Shown one piece after another: positions 34,583 to 41,785 of a stretch of 41,785 nt of DNA. The notes under the pieces were generated by a model, which had not been told where the DNA came from, did not search any database, and worked only from the letters and a program-made list of their open reading frames with translations. The number at the start of each line of letters is the position of its first letter. The first letter of the stretch is position 1. Source of the stretch: Venenivibrio stagnispumantis (lineage in GTDB: Bacteria > Aquificota > Aquificia > Aquificales > Hydrogenothermaceae). Where the stretch lies: contig NZ_FXTX01000015.1 of assembly GCF_900182795.1 (NCBI RefSeq), positions 1 through 41,785 of the forward strand, in the 5' to 3' direction. The position numbers and the translations under genes were made by a program.

Positions 34583-35032
34583 TTAAGATAATTTTGGTTT
34601 TACATGTAACTTAATAGAAGAGCTTACCTGTGGATGTAATTTAATATTTATTGTAAATGTTCCTATATCTTTTATTGGACTTCTGAGCATTATTTTCTTT
34701 CTATCTATTTCTATTCCTTTTTCTTTTAATGCATTTGCAATATCAGAAGTCGTTACAGAACCAAATAATTTTCCTGTTGTTCCAACTTCTTTTTCAAGTT
34801 CTATCTCAACACCTTCTAATTTTTTAGCAAGTTCCAATGCTTTTTGTTTTTCCCTTTCAAGTTTTCTTGCTTTTTGGTTTAATATATCCTGAATATGTTT
34901 TATATTTTCTTCTGTTGCTTCGTAAGCAAGTCCTCTTGGAATAAGATAATTTCTTGCAAATCCTCTTTTTACTTCTATAATATCACCTATTGTTCCCCAA
35001 CCTTCTACATCCTTAGCTAAAATAACCTTCAT
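34583..35032 (-). CDS. rplI: 50S ribosomal protein L9
   Basis: A 149-residue L9 with the N-terminal signature MKVILAKDVEGWGTIGDIIE and KRGFARNYLIPRGLA, the long connecting helix (about 40-75) and the C-terminal rRNA-binding domain. AGGTAAGA lies before the ATG. It is in the conserved S18-L9-DnaB order. Confidence 0.98.
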   Translation of the reverse strand: MKVILAKDVEGWGTIGDIIEVKRGFARNYLIPRGLAYEATEENIKHIQDILNQKARKLEREKQKALELAKKLEGVEIELEKEVGTTGKLFGSVTTSDIANALKEKGIEIDRKKIMLRSPIKDIGTFTINIKLHPQVSSSIKLHVKPKLS

Positions 35033-35049
35033 TCTGTCTTACCTCCTGA

Positions 35050-35295
35050 TTACATTATTACATACGGAAGAAGTGCTAACTGTCTTGCTCTCTTTATAGC
35101 AACAGTTAATTTTCTTTGGTGTCTTGCACAGGTTCCGGATATTCTTCTTGGAATTATTTTACCTCTTTCTGAGATAAACTCTTTTAATGTTTCTACATCT
35201 TTATAATCCGGTTCTTTCTTCTCAGCACAGAATTTGCAATATTTTTTTCTTTTTTGAACAAAAAATTTTTGCTGTTGTTGATTTGCCAATTTCAT
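35050..35295 (-). CDS. rpsR: 30S ribosomal protein S18, zinc-binding form
   Basis: An 81-residue S18. YCKFC and the later C in [12 protein letters not shown] are the cysteines of the zinc-binding (C+) type, which many bacteria have lost. [20 protein letters not shown] is the family signature. It lies between ssb and rplI on the same strand with short gaps. Confidence 0.97.
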   Translation of the reverse strand: MKLANQQQQKFFVQKRKKYCKFCAEKKEPDYKDVETLKEFISERGKIIPRRISGTCARHQRKLTVAIKRARQLALLPYVIM

Positions 35296-35310
35296 TACCT
35301 CCTTTTTAAA

Positions 35311-35721
35311 TTAAAGTGGAACATCATCATCAGAAGAAAAATCTTCTATTGGTTCTTCTACGGATTCTTCCATACTGGAAGATTCTTCTTTTTTAGCCAC
35401 CTTAGAAAGAATAGATATTCTGTCGGCTACTATTTTGATTCTTGACCTTTTTTCTCCGGCAGAATTTTCCCATTTATCTTGCCTTAAAGAACCCTCTATC
35501 AGTATCTGGGTACCTTTTTCAAGTTGTCTTCCAACCCTTTCAGCAAGTGCTCCGAATGTCTCAATATCAAAAAAATAGCTATCTTCTTTCCAGTTTCCAT
35601 CTCTATCTTTATATCTTCTATTATTTGCAATTGTAAATGAAGTAATCTGCATTCCGGAAGGAAGAAATCTTATATCAGGCTCCCTTGTTAATCTACCGAT
35701 AATAAAAACTTTATTAAGCAT
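35311..35721 (-). CDS. ssb: single-stranded DNA-binding protein, C-terminal Phe replaced by Leu
   Basis: A 136-residue SSB. The OB fold (MLNKVFIIGRLTREPDIRF, FDIETFGALAERVGRQL) spans about 1-110, then an acidic tail ends SSDDDVPL. In most bacteria the tail ends in Pro-Phe and the terminal Phe docks partner proteins; here the last codon is CTT (Leu), one base from TTT (Phe). Located between rpsF and rpsR as usual. Confidence 0.96.
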   Translation of the reverse strand: MLNKVFIIGRLTREPDIRFLPSGMQITSFTIANNRRYKDRDGNWKEDSYFFDIETFGALAERVGRQLEKGTQILIEGSLRQDKWENSAGEKRSRIKIVADRISILSKVAKKEESSSMEESVEEPIEDFSSDDDVPL

Positions 35722-35723
35722 AA

Positions 35724-36044
35724 TTACTCACCTTCCGTAACATTGGCCGGTTCTTTTACATGAATTTTACTATTTAAAAATCTAATTACAGATTCATCAA
35801 TTCTTAAGTTATACTCAACTTTTGCCGGAAGTGATGAATTTTCTGTTTTGTAATTGAGAATGAAATAATAACCGGAATTGAACTTTTGGATAGGATAGGC
35901 AAGCTCTCTTCTTCCCCATTTTGTTTCTTTATAAATTTCTCCGCCGTTTTGAGTAATGAGATTTTTAACGGCTTCCACTTTTGAAGAGATTTCCTCTTCA
36001 GAAAGAGTTGGCTTTAAAACAAATACAAGCTCATAATGTCTCAT
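35724..36044 (-). CDS. rpsF: 30S ribosomal protein S6
   Basis: A 106-residue S6 (MRHYELVFVLKPTLSEEEIS, KWGRRELAYPIQKFNSGYYF). The frame extends 19 codons further upstream to an ATG at 36101, but AGGAGGT at 36057-36051 and the family N-terminus fix the start at 36044. S6 pairs with S18, whose gene is two genes downstream. Confidence 0.97.
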   Translation of the reverse strand: MRHYELVFVLKPTLSEEEISSKVEAVKNLITQNGGEIYKETKWGRRELAYPIQKFNSGYYFILNYKTENSSLPAKVEYNLRIDESVIRFLNSKIHVKEPANVTEGE

Positions 36045-36104
36045 ACAGATACCTCCTTTTGGCTTTTTTATAATAGCCTCTTGGATATTACCAAGAAGCA
36101 AGGA

Positions 36105-36674
36105 TTAAACTATATTCCTATTGCAAAAATTTAAAGATTTTTCTATACCATATTTTAACACATTTAATATACATTCTGTTGAATGGGCTATCACCTTTTC
36201 AATTAATAATTTTTCATCCTTAGAAAAAGGTGATAAAACATAATCAGCAACTTCTTCTTTTCTTTCCGGTCTTCCTATTCCTATTCTTAATCTTGGAAAT
36301 TCTTCAGTTTTTATATAATTAATAATAGATTGTATTCCTTTATGTCCACCGCTGGAGCCTTTTGTTCTCAGTTTTACAACTCCCGGTGCCAAATCTAAAT
36401 CATCATAAACTACAAGAATTTCATTATTTTTAATATTATAATCTTCCATTATATTTTTTACAGCTATTCCGCTGTTATTCATATATGTTTGAGGTTTTGC
36501 TATAATTAAATCATAATCTTCACATTCATAAATATGTGAAAATGCCCTTTCTTTATATTTTTTATTACATTTTAAAGCTGATGCAACAGCATCAGCCACC
36601 ATAAATCCTATGTTATGCCTTGTATTTTTATATTTTTCTCCTGGATTACCCAGTCCTATCAAAGCTTTTATCAT
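36105..36674 (-). CDS. pth: peptidyl-tRNA hydrolase
   Basis: A 189-residue Pth that recycles peptidyl-tRNA. GLGNPGEKYKNTRHNIGFMV contains the catalytic His, and KPQTYMNNSG and VVYDDLDLAPG and GGHKGIQSII are the other conserved blocks. It is 3 bases after rplY, following the prs-rplY-pth order known in many bacteria. Confidence 0.97.
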   Translation of the reverse strand: MIKALIGLGNPGEKYKNTRHNIGFMVADAVASALKCNKKYKERAFSHIYECEDYDLIIAKPQTYMNNSGIAVKNIMEDYNIKNNEILVVYDDLDLAPGVVKLRTKGSSGGHKGIQSIINYIKTEEFPRLRIGIGRPERKEEVADYVLSPFSKDEKLLIEKVIAHSTECILNVLKYGIEKSLNFCNRNIV

Positions 36675-36677
36675 TTA

Positions 36678-37262
36678 TTATGCAGCTGTTTCTTCTTCTG
36701 CTACTTCTTCTACTTCAGGTTCAGATATAACAACAACAACTTCATCTGCAGGTGTTAATATTTTTACACCTTCTGGTACAGGTATATCTCTTACGTGTAA
36801 AACATCCCCAACATCAAGATTAGATATATCAACTTCTATTTTTTCAGGTATATTTCTTGGAACAGTTCTAACCATTATTGTATGTAAATGATGCTCTAAT
36901 AATCCACCTTTTTCTAAACCTACAGGTCTTCCGATTAAATCTATTGGAACTTCAACATCAAGCTCAACACCCATAGAAACTTCATATAAATCTACATGTA
37001 TAGGTTCATCTCCAAGATAGTTATATTGGATATCTTTTAAAACACATATTTTGGGTTCTTGCTCACCTTCTATAACTAAATTAATAAGGAAGTTTCCGTG
37101 AGGTCTTGATAATAATAATTTTTTTGGAATATAAACATGGATATTTTCATGTCCTTTTCCATAAACTTCTGTTGGAAGATAACCTTTTTTTCTAAATTCT
37201 TTTACTTCACTTTTTTTACCTATTGTTCTTGGAATAGCTTTCCACTCTATTGTCTGAATCAT
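36678..37262 (-). CDS. rplY: 50S ribosomal protein L25, Ctc (TL5) form
   Basis: A 194-residue two-domain L25: the 5S rRNA-binding N-terminal domain (about 1-90) and the Ctc/TL5 C-terminal domain (VELDVEVPIDLIGRPVGLEKGG, EKIEVDISNLDVGDVLHVRD), ending in an acidic Glu/Ala tail. The ATG has AGGAGGTTGTG upstream. It lies 41 bases after prs. Confidence 0.95.
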   Translation of the reverse strand: MIQTIEWKAIPRTIGKKSEVKEFRKKGYLPTEVYGKGHENIHVYIPKKLLLSRPHGNFLINLVIEGEQEPKICVLKDIQYNYLGDEPIHVDLYEVSMGVELDVEVPIDLIGRPVGLEKGGLLEHHLHTIMVRTVPRNIPEKIEVDISNLDVGDVLHVRDIPVPEGVKILTPADEVVVVISEPEVEEVAEEETAA

Positions 37263-37303
37263 CTTTCACACAACCTCCTACAATTTTAGAAACAATAATT
37301 ATA

Positions 37304-38239
37304 TCATAAAAATAGAGAACTTACTGAACTTTCTATATTTATTCTTTTTATCGCTTCTCCGAGTAAATCTGCTATTGATAATACGGTTAATTTTTCAAAC
37401 TCTTTTCCTTCTGTAGGAATAGTGTTTGTTACTATTACTTCTTCTATCTCTGAATTTTTTAATCTTTCTACTGCCGGTCCTGATAATATCGGATGGGTGC
37501 AGGCTGCTATTACAGATTTTGCTCCTTTTGATTTAAGCATCTGGGCAGCAGCCACTATTGTTCCTGCTGTATCTATAATATCATCTATTATTATTGCATT
37601 TTTCCCTTCTATATTTCCTATAACATCTAAGGTTTCTACAACATTAGGAGCAGGTCTTTTTTTATAAACAATACCTATTCCACAGCCGAGTCTATTTGCA
37701 AGCATTCTTGCCCTTTCAACACCACCTGCATCAGGAGATACTATAACTAAATCTTCTATATTTTTAGCTTTTATATACTCATAAATTACCGGTAATGCAT
37801 AAATATTATCAACAGGACAATCAAAAAAACCTTGTATTTGGGCAGAATGTAAATCAACCGTTAAAACCCTATTTGCACCGGCTTTTTGAATTATATCTGC
37901 CAATAATTTTGCACTTATAGGAACTCTCGGTTTATCTTTTCTATCCTGTCTTGCATAAGCAAAGTAAGGAATTACGGCTGTTATTCTATGGGTAGAAGAA
38001 CGTTTTAATGCATCTAATAAAAGTAATAATTCCATTATATTATCATTTACCGGAGAAGTTAATGATTGAATTACAAATACATCTGCTCCTCTTACATTTT
38101 CATTTATCTGAACTCTTACTTCTCCATCACTAAATCTTGTAACTAAGGTATCAACTAAAGGCACTTGAAGATATTCTGCAATTTCCTTAGAAAGAGATGG
38201 ATTTGCATTTCCGCTGATAATTTTAAGATGTTTAGCCAC
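37304..38239 (-). CDS. prs: ribose-phosphate pyrophosphokinase
   Basis: A 311-residue PRPP synthetase. The motifs SDGEVRVQINENVRG, YFAYARQDRKDKPRVPISAK, VDLHSAQIQGFF and IIDDIIDTAGT (PRPP loop) are intact. It supplies PRPP for nucleotides, His and Trp. It lies 40 bases after tRNA-Gln, so transcription probably comes through the tRNA. A ribosome binding site (GGAGGT) precedes the ATG. Confidence 0.98.
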   Translation of the reverse strand: MAKHLKIISGNANPSLSKEIAEYLQVPLVDTLVTRFSDGEVRVQINENVRGADVFVIQSLTSPVNDNIMELLLLLDALKRSSTHRITAVIPYFAYARQDRKDKPRVPISAKLLADIIQKAGANRVLTVDLHSAQIQGFFDCPVDNIYALPVIYEYIKAKNIEDLVIVSPDAGGVERARMLANRLGCGIGIVYKKRPAPNVVETLDVIGNIEGKNAIIIDDIIDTAGTIVAAAQMLKSKGAKSVIAACTHPILSGPAVERLKNSEIEEVIVTNTIPTEGKEFEKLTVLSIADLLGEAIKRINIESSVSSLFL

Positions 38240-38279
38240 TTGAGAAACCTCCGGATTAAGAAAAAAGTTTTGATATTAG

Positions 38280-38352
38280 CTGGGGAGGGAGGACTCGAAC
38301 CTCCGACACTCGGTTCCAAAGACCGATGTTCTGCCAGCTGAACTACTCCCCA
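38280..38352 (-). tRNA. tRNA-Gln, anticodon TTG
   Basis: A 73-base tRNA. The acceptor TGGGGAG pairs with CTCCCCA, discriminator G is at 38280, and CCA is not encoded (the next bases are CTA). The anticodon arm TCGGT-CTTTGGA-ACCGA gives TTG. The T-arm GGAGGTTCGAGTCCTCC is complete. It is inside the operon between ispE and prs, an order also known in Proteobacteria, and its first ten bases overlap the end of ispE. Confidence 0.97.
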
Positions 38353-39179
38353 GTGTTAGAGAGCTTTGTTTTTATTAATTTCCAATTTTTTAATTTACAA
38401 ATTGTTTCAACCTTTTCAGAAGGCTGTCCTATTGCCACAACAGCACTTCCAGAGCCAGTTACAAAAGCTTTATATCCTAAATAATTTAATGTATTCTTAA
38501 CTTCTTTTATCTGAGGATAAAGCTCCTCAGCTATATCTCCCAGCTTATTCTGGATATTATCAATTAATTTATCAAAATCCCTTAACAGATTAAATATTAT
38601 ATCCAGCTCTTCATATTTTGTCAAGTCTCTGTCGGTTACTCTGCTATAGATTTCTTTGGTAGAAACATTTATATTTGGGTAGATGATAAATATATCTCTA
38701 TCAAAAGAAATATCTAAATAATTTACTTTTTCACCTTTTCCTTCTACTACTGCAAAACCACCTTTTAAAAAGAAAACGGTATCAGAACCAATCTTGGATA
38801 ATATCTCTATCATTTTTTCTTCAGATAAAGGATAAGAATACTCTTTATTTAAAAATTTAAGTATTGTAGCAGCATTGGAACTACCACCACCAAGACCTGC
38901 TCCTACCGGTATATTTTTTTCAATATAAATATCATAATTAACTTCTATATCTGTGTAATCTTCAAACAATTTAATAGTTTTATATACAATATTGTCTTCC
39001 TGTTTTATAAAAGGATTGCTACTGCTAACTTTTAATACAGCAGATGGTTTTATATAAATCCTATCATATAAATCTATTGTATGCATAAGAGTAAATATAT
39101 TGTGATACCCATCAATCCTTTTATTTATGACCCATAAACCCAAATTTATTTTTGCCGGAGATTTTAAAATTTTTTCCAT
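38343..39179 (-). CDS. ispE: 4-diphosphocytidyl-2-C-methyl-D-erythritol kinase
   Basis: A 278-residue GHMP kinase of the MEP isoprenoid pathway. KSPAKINLGLWVINKRIDGYHNI is the substrate-binding N-terminus and IPVGAGLGGGSSNAATIL the ATP loop; AFVTGSGSAVVAI is GHMP motif 3. Its last codons, GGG GAG TAG, lie within the 5' end of the tRNA-Gln gene, and the TAG is tRNA bases 8-10. It starts 1 base after the diguanylate cyclase stop. Confidence 0.96.
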   Translation of the reverse strand: MEKILKSPAKINLGLWVINKRIDGYHNIFTLMHTIDLYDRIYIKPSAVLKVSSSNPFIKQEDNIVYKTIKLFEDYTDIEVNYDIYIEKNIPVGAGLGGGSSNAATILKFLNKEYSYPLSEEKMIEILSKIGSDTVFFLKGGFAVVEGKGEKVNYLDISFDRDIFIIYPNINVSTKEIYSRVTDRDLTKYEELDIIFNLLRDFDKLIDNIQNKLGDIAEELYPQIKEVKNTLNYLGYKAFVTGSGSAVVAIGQPSEKVETICKLKNWKLIKTKLSNTGE

Positions 39180-39180
39180 A

Positions 39181-40476
39181 TTATATATTATAAACCATAT
39201 ACCTATCTTTTCCTGCTCTTTTAGCCTGATATAAAGCTATGTCAGCTTTATCTATATCTTGCCATGGATTTTCATAATTTTCTAATTTTGCAATACCTAT
39301 ACTTGCTGTAATTTTTAGATTTGGAATAGAAGAAATATTTATTTCCCTTATTTTATTTAAAATTTTTTCTGCTACAATTTTTGCTTTTTCTATATCAATA
39401 TATGGAAGTAAAATAAGAATTTCTTCACCACCATATCTAAATATATAATCCGACTCTCTTAATATGGATTTTATAGCTTTTGCAACCTCTTTTAAAACTA
39501 TATCACCTACAAGATGTCCGTAAGTATCATTAATTTTTTTAAAATCATCTATATCAAGCATTAAGATAGAGTAATCTATTGCATATCTTTGGGCTTTTTT
39601 TATTTCTTTTTCTAATATAATATTAAGAAATGTTCTATTTAGTATTTCTGTAAGGCTGTCTAACATCATCATTTTTGTAGATATATCAGATATTATTTTA
39701 TCTATTGTATTGATAAGCTGTAGAGAATCCAGTTTTAAATCTTTTATTGCAAGATAAAAATCAATACTATCTGTGTTGTTCTTTATATCTATCAAAGCAT
39801 TTATTTTATTATGAAAATCATTATGCATCTCTTCTATTAAATTAAAATTTTCACCTAAGATATTCTTTTCTTCCAAATAAAGCCATTTCCCAAATGAACA
39901 TTCTTCCGGATTTATCTTTTTAATGTACCCTTTTTCTATTAAATCCCTTATAACAGAAGATGTAAATTTTATATGTTCATCTCTTGCTTCCTTTAAGGAA
40001 TTTATTATTGATGTTTTTGAGTACTCTGAAAATTTAAGTTTAGACATTTCATCTTTTATCATAAAATCTATATAATGTTTCATTAAAACAAGAAAATAAA
40101 AATCTAATTTTTTTAAAAATAAATGATTTTCATCTTTAAAAATAGAATATAGCTCGTATTTTATATCTTTATATAAATTTGCTATAAAAATATCCGGTAT
40201 TTTTTCATAAAAAAATCTTCCACCGGTTAAATGAACAAATCTTGTAGATGCAGGAGTTATAGGATTTACCATTATTTTTATAAATAAATTTTTTATATTT
40301 TCTTTCAGATTTTCTTTTATTTTAACTTTGTTAGCATACTTTTCTAATATTTTATCTATTATCTTTTCCAAATGCTTTATTTTTTCTTCATCTACTTTAA
40401 AATGATTTATCCGGTCTATTTCCTCATCTGAAAAATAATTTTTTAGTAGTGCCTCAATTAATATTTTGCCTCTCAT
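39181..40476 (-). CDS. diguanylate cyclase with zinc-sensing CZB domain
   Basis: A 431-residue predicted cytoplasmic protein. Residues 1-155 are helical and of a type I cannot name. Residues about 165-225 match the CZB zinc-binding domain: His168, Cys193 (in ECSFGKWLY), His218 and His222 (MHNDFH). Residues 270-431 are a GGDEF domain with LDIDDFKKINDTYGH, the active site GGEEI (349-353, Ile where Phe is usual) and an intact inhibitory RxxD site (RESD, 340-343). It would make cyclic di-GMP under zinc or redox control, as in E. coli DgcZ. It heads the long ispE-dnaB operon and is divergent from dprA. Confidence 0.88.
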   Translation of the reverse strand: MRGKILIEALLKNYFSDEEIDRINHFKVDEEKIKHLEKIIDKILEKYANKVKIKENLKENIKNLFIKIMVNPITPASTRFVHLTGGRFFYEKIPDIFIANLYKDIKYELYSIFKDENHLFLKKLDFYFLVLMKHYIDFMIKDEMSKLKFSEYSKTSIINSLKEARDEHIKFTSSVIRDLIEKGYIKKINPEECSFGKWLYLEEKNILGENFNLIEEMHNDFHNKINALIDIKNNTDSIDFYLAIKDLKLDSLQLINTIDKIISDISTKMMMLDSLTEILNRTFLNIILEKEIKKAQRYAIDYSILMLDIDDFKKINDTYGHLVGDIVLKEVAKAIKSILRESDYIFRYGGEEILILLPYIDIEKAKIVAEKILNKIREINISSIPNLKITASIGIAKLENYENPWQDIDKADIALYQAKRAGKDRYMVYNI

Positions 40477-40505
40477 GATTTTTTACCTCAAAGTAACTGA
40501 AAATA

Positions 40506-40534
40506 TTATTTTATCATAAATTTTAGTTTATAAT
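40506..40534 (+). promoter_or_regulatory. dprA promoter, possibly giving a leaderless mRNA
   Basis: A perfect TATAAT (40529-40534) ends only 7 bases before the dprA ATG, with a weak -35 (TTATTT, 40506-40511) at a 17-base spacing. No Shine-Dalgarno sequence precedes the ATG. The diguanylate cyclase gene, on the other strand, has a TATGAT at 40518-40513 in the same 65-base region, so the two promoters overlap. Confidence 0.5.
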
Positions 40535-40541
40535 ATTTTTT

Positions 40542-41615
40542 ATGGATATTGTAGATTTTATCATTCTTTCAAAGATTAAAGGCATTGGAAATATAAGGGC
40601 AAGAGAGATTATTCAAAAATATGAAAATATAACTTATTTATTTGAAAGCTCTTATAACGAGATAGTAGATAAATTTGGTAAAGTAGTAGCAGATAATATT
40701 ATAAATTCTGATTTTAAGTTGTTGAAAGAAGAGGCTGAAAAAGAGGTTGGAAAAGCAGATAAGAATAAAATAAATATTATTCCTATTACCGATGATAGAT
40801 ATCCGAGAAATTTAAAAGAGATACCGGATGCTCCTTTATATATATATCATAAAGGCATATTGCCTATTCCGGAAAATGCAGTAGCAGTAGTAGGAACAAG
40901 AAAATATTCCCAATATGGCAAATTTGTGGCAGAACATTTTTGTAAATATCTTGCAGAAAATGGTATCAATATAGTTTCAGGAATGGCTACCGGTATAGAT
41001 ACGATAGCCCATAAAGTTTGTATTGAAAATGGAGGTTTTACTACTGCAGTTCTCGGTAATGGTTTAGATATTATATTTCCTCCGGAAAATAGAAATCTCT
41101 TTTTTAAAATTATTGAAAATGGAGCAGTTATATCCGAATTTCCACTTGGAACAAAACCAACTAAATATACATTTCCTCAAAGAAATAGATTAATTGCAGG
41201 TTTATCTATGGCTGTTTTTGTAGTAGAAGCTCCTTCTAAATCAGGGAGTTTAATAACTGCTGGATATGCAAATGATTATGGAAGAGTAGTTTTAACAGTT
41301 CCGGCTAATATTAATAATCCTTCATCTGTTGGAAATAATGAGCTTATTAAAGAAGGTGCTTCTATATTATTATCTCCGAAGGATTTCAAAGAGCATATAC
41401 CATTTTTATTTTCCGGTTATAAGAATATTGATTTTACCGATTTATCAGATAAAGAGAAAAAGATTTTAGATATTATAAAAAATCCTATGCATATTGAAGA
41501 GATAGTCCAAAAGGCAGAAATTCCTTATGAAGAAGTTATGCAGATTTTATTTATGCTAACACTAAAAGGTATTCTTTCTGAGGAAAATGGCTTTTATCAA
41601 AGAAATATTCTTTAA
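40542..41615 (+). CDS. dprA: DNA-processing protein DprA
   Basis: A 357-residue DprA/Smf protein. An N-terminal helix-hairpin-helix segment (SKIKGIGNIRAREIIQKY) is followed by the Rossmann-like domain (VVGTRKYSQYGK, GMATGIDTIAHK, SEFPLGTKPTKYTFPQRNRLI) and a C-terminal winged helix (IEEIVQKAEIPYEEVMQILF). It loads RecA on incoming single strands in natural transformation. No competence gene is adjacent. The ATG lacks an evident ribosome binding site. Confidence 0.96.
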   Translation: MDIVDFIILSKIKGIGNIRAREIIQKYENITYLFESSYNEIVDKFGKVVADNIINSDFKLLKEEAEKEVGKADKNKINIIPITDDRYPRNLKEIPDAPLYIYHKGILPIPENAVAVVGTRKYSQYGKFVAEHFCKYLAENGINIVSGMATGIDTIAHKVCIENGGFTTAVLGNGLDIIFPPENRNLFFKIIENGAVISEFPLGTKPTKYTFPQRNRLIAGLSMAVFVVEAPSKSGSLITAGYANDYGRVVLTVPANINNPSSVGNNELIKEGASILLSPKDFKEHIPFLFSGYKNIDFTDLSDKEKKILDIIKNPMHIEEIVQKAEIPYEEVMQILFMLTLKGILSEENGFYQRNIL

Positions 41616-41689
41616 ATTAGTAATTACTAACTTTGTGATTTAATAAAATTAAAAACCTTTATAGGTGATAAGAATGGAAGTAATTATCT

Positions 41690-41701
41690 TATACCAAAAC
41701 C
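41690..41701 (-). repeat. right-hand copy of the 12-base sequence shared at both edges
   Basis: On the minus strand GGTTTTGGTATA lies 9 bases beyond the stop of the gene tail at 41711-41785, matching the copy at 85-96. The bases from 41616 to 41689 hold only a 14-base palindrome (TTAGTAATTACTAA, 41617-41630) just after the dprA stop. Confidence 0.5.
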
Positions 41702-41710
41702 ATTATAAAA

Positions 41711-41785
41711 TTACCCCAATAAAGCATTTTTAATATAAGGGAAAAATGTAAGATTTTTTAACTTTTCCATAGAAAATGTGTTCAA
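41711..41785 (-). CDS. C-terminal tail of an unidentified protein, homologous to the one at 1-69
   Basis: The minus strand is open from the window edge to a TAA at 41713-41711 and encodes 24 residues ending KLKNLTFFPYIKNALLG. It aligns without gaps over about 14 residues with the tail at the left edge (L-K-x-L-T-F-x-P-Y-I-K-x-A shared). The DNA is only partly alike, so these are diverged homologs, not copies of one recent insertion. Both tails point into the window. The family is not recognised; a repeated mobile-element gene is one possibility. Confidence 0.6.
   Translation of the reverse strand: MNTFSMEKLKNLTFFPYIKNALLG

Noticed and set aside
35724-36101. Longer S6 start at 36101
   Set aside because: The 19 extra residues do not belong to the S6 family and the ideal Shine-Dalgarno sequence AGGAGGT precedes the start at 36044.
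41674-41733. 19-codon plus-strand ORF after AGGTGAT
   Set aside because: Too short to call as a gene; mentioned only in the finding on small ORFs at both edges.

Overview
The window reads as a chromosomal segment of a low-GC, Gram-negative (diderm) thermophilic bacterium, most likely of the Aquificota, family Hydrogenothermaceae (Sulfurihydrogenibium-like). This rests on the AT-rich, Lys/Glu/Ile-rich coding style, outer-membrane functions (TolC family, RND pump, MlaE-type permease), an archaeal-type peroxiredoxin, a TusA/DsrE-type sulfur-transfer operon and tightly overlapped operons. The genus is inference; no search was run.

Layout. 1-453: the C-terminal tail of a plus-strand gene cut by the window edge, a broken 3' piece that looks like initiator tRNA, and the pnp terminator. 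454-8330 (minus): tolC-adaptor-RND efflux operon, tRNA-Leu(TAA), rpsO-pnp. 8334-8444: leftover C-terminus of an alpha/beta hydrolase. 8441-13695 (minus): D,D-carboxypeptidase, tadA, a thiamine-binding-like protein, a MazG-methyltransferase fusion, an MFS permease, an RsuA-type pseudouridine synthase that appears to start at ATT, and HU. 13829-20506: bioA (minus), a short FAD oxidoreductase (plus), then ileS-IHF-like-pepA (minus). 20689-24372: bifunctional-nuclease-family gene (plus) facing the minus operon gcvH-ACT protein-def-tlyA-LysR. 24373-24638: a structured leader and divergent promoters. 24639-29314: PLP-binding YggS (plus), two tandem peroxiredoxins (minus), hemW (plus), then a DnaQ-type exonuclease and proC (minus). 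29554-32456 (plus): thiF/moeB-tusA-dsrE-dsrF-dsrH-pdxA, a sulfur-carrier operon. 32436-40476 (minus): diguanylate cyclase, ispE, tRNA-Gln, prs, rplY, pth, rpsF, ssb, rpsR, rplI, dnaB, mlaE, a mostly ancient gene order. 40542-41615 (plus): dprA. 41711-41785 (minus): another cut gene tail, homologous to the one at position 1.

Most of the window is housekeeping: translation (rpsO, rpsF, rpsR, rplI, rplY, ileS, pth, def, tadA, tlyA), replication (dnaB, ssb, exonuclease, dprA), cofactors (bioA, pdxA, hemW, yggS) and redox defence. The least ordinary points are the homologous gene tails at both edges with a shared downstream 12-mer, the initiator-tRNA remnant, the ATT start of the pseudouridine synthase, the MazG-methyltransferase fusion, the sulfur-transfer operon, the hydrolase remnant, the structured leader upstream of gcvH, and an ispE stop codon lying inside a tRNA gene.
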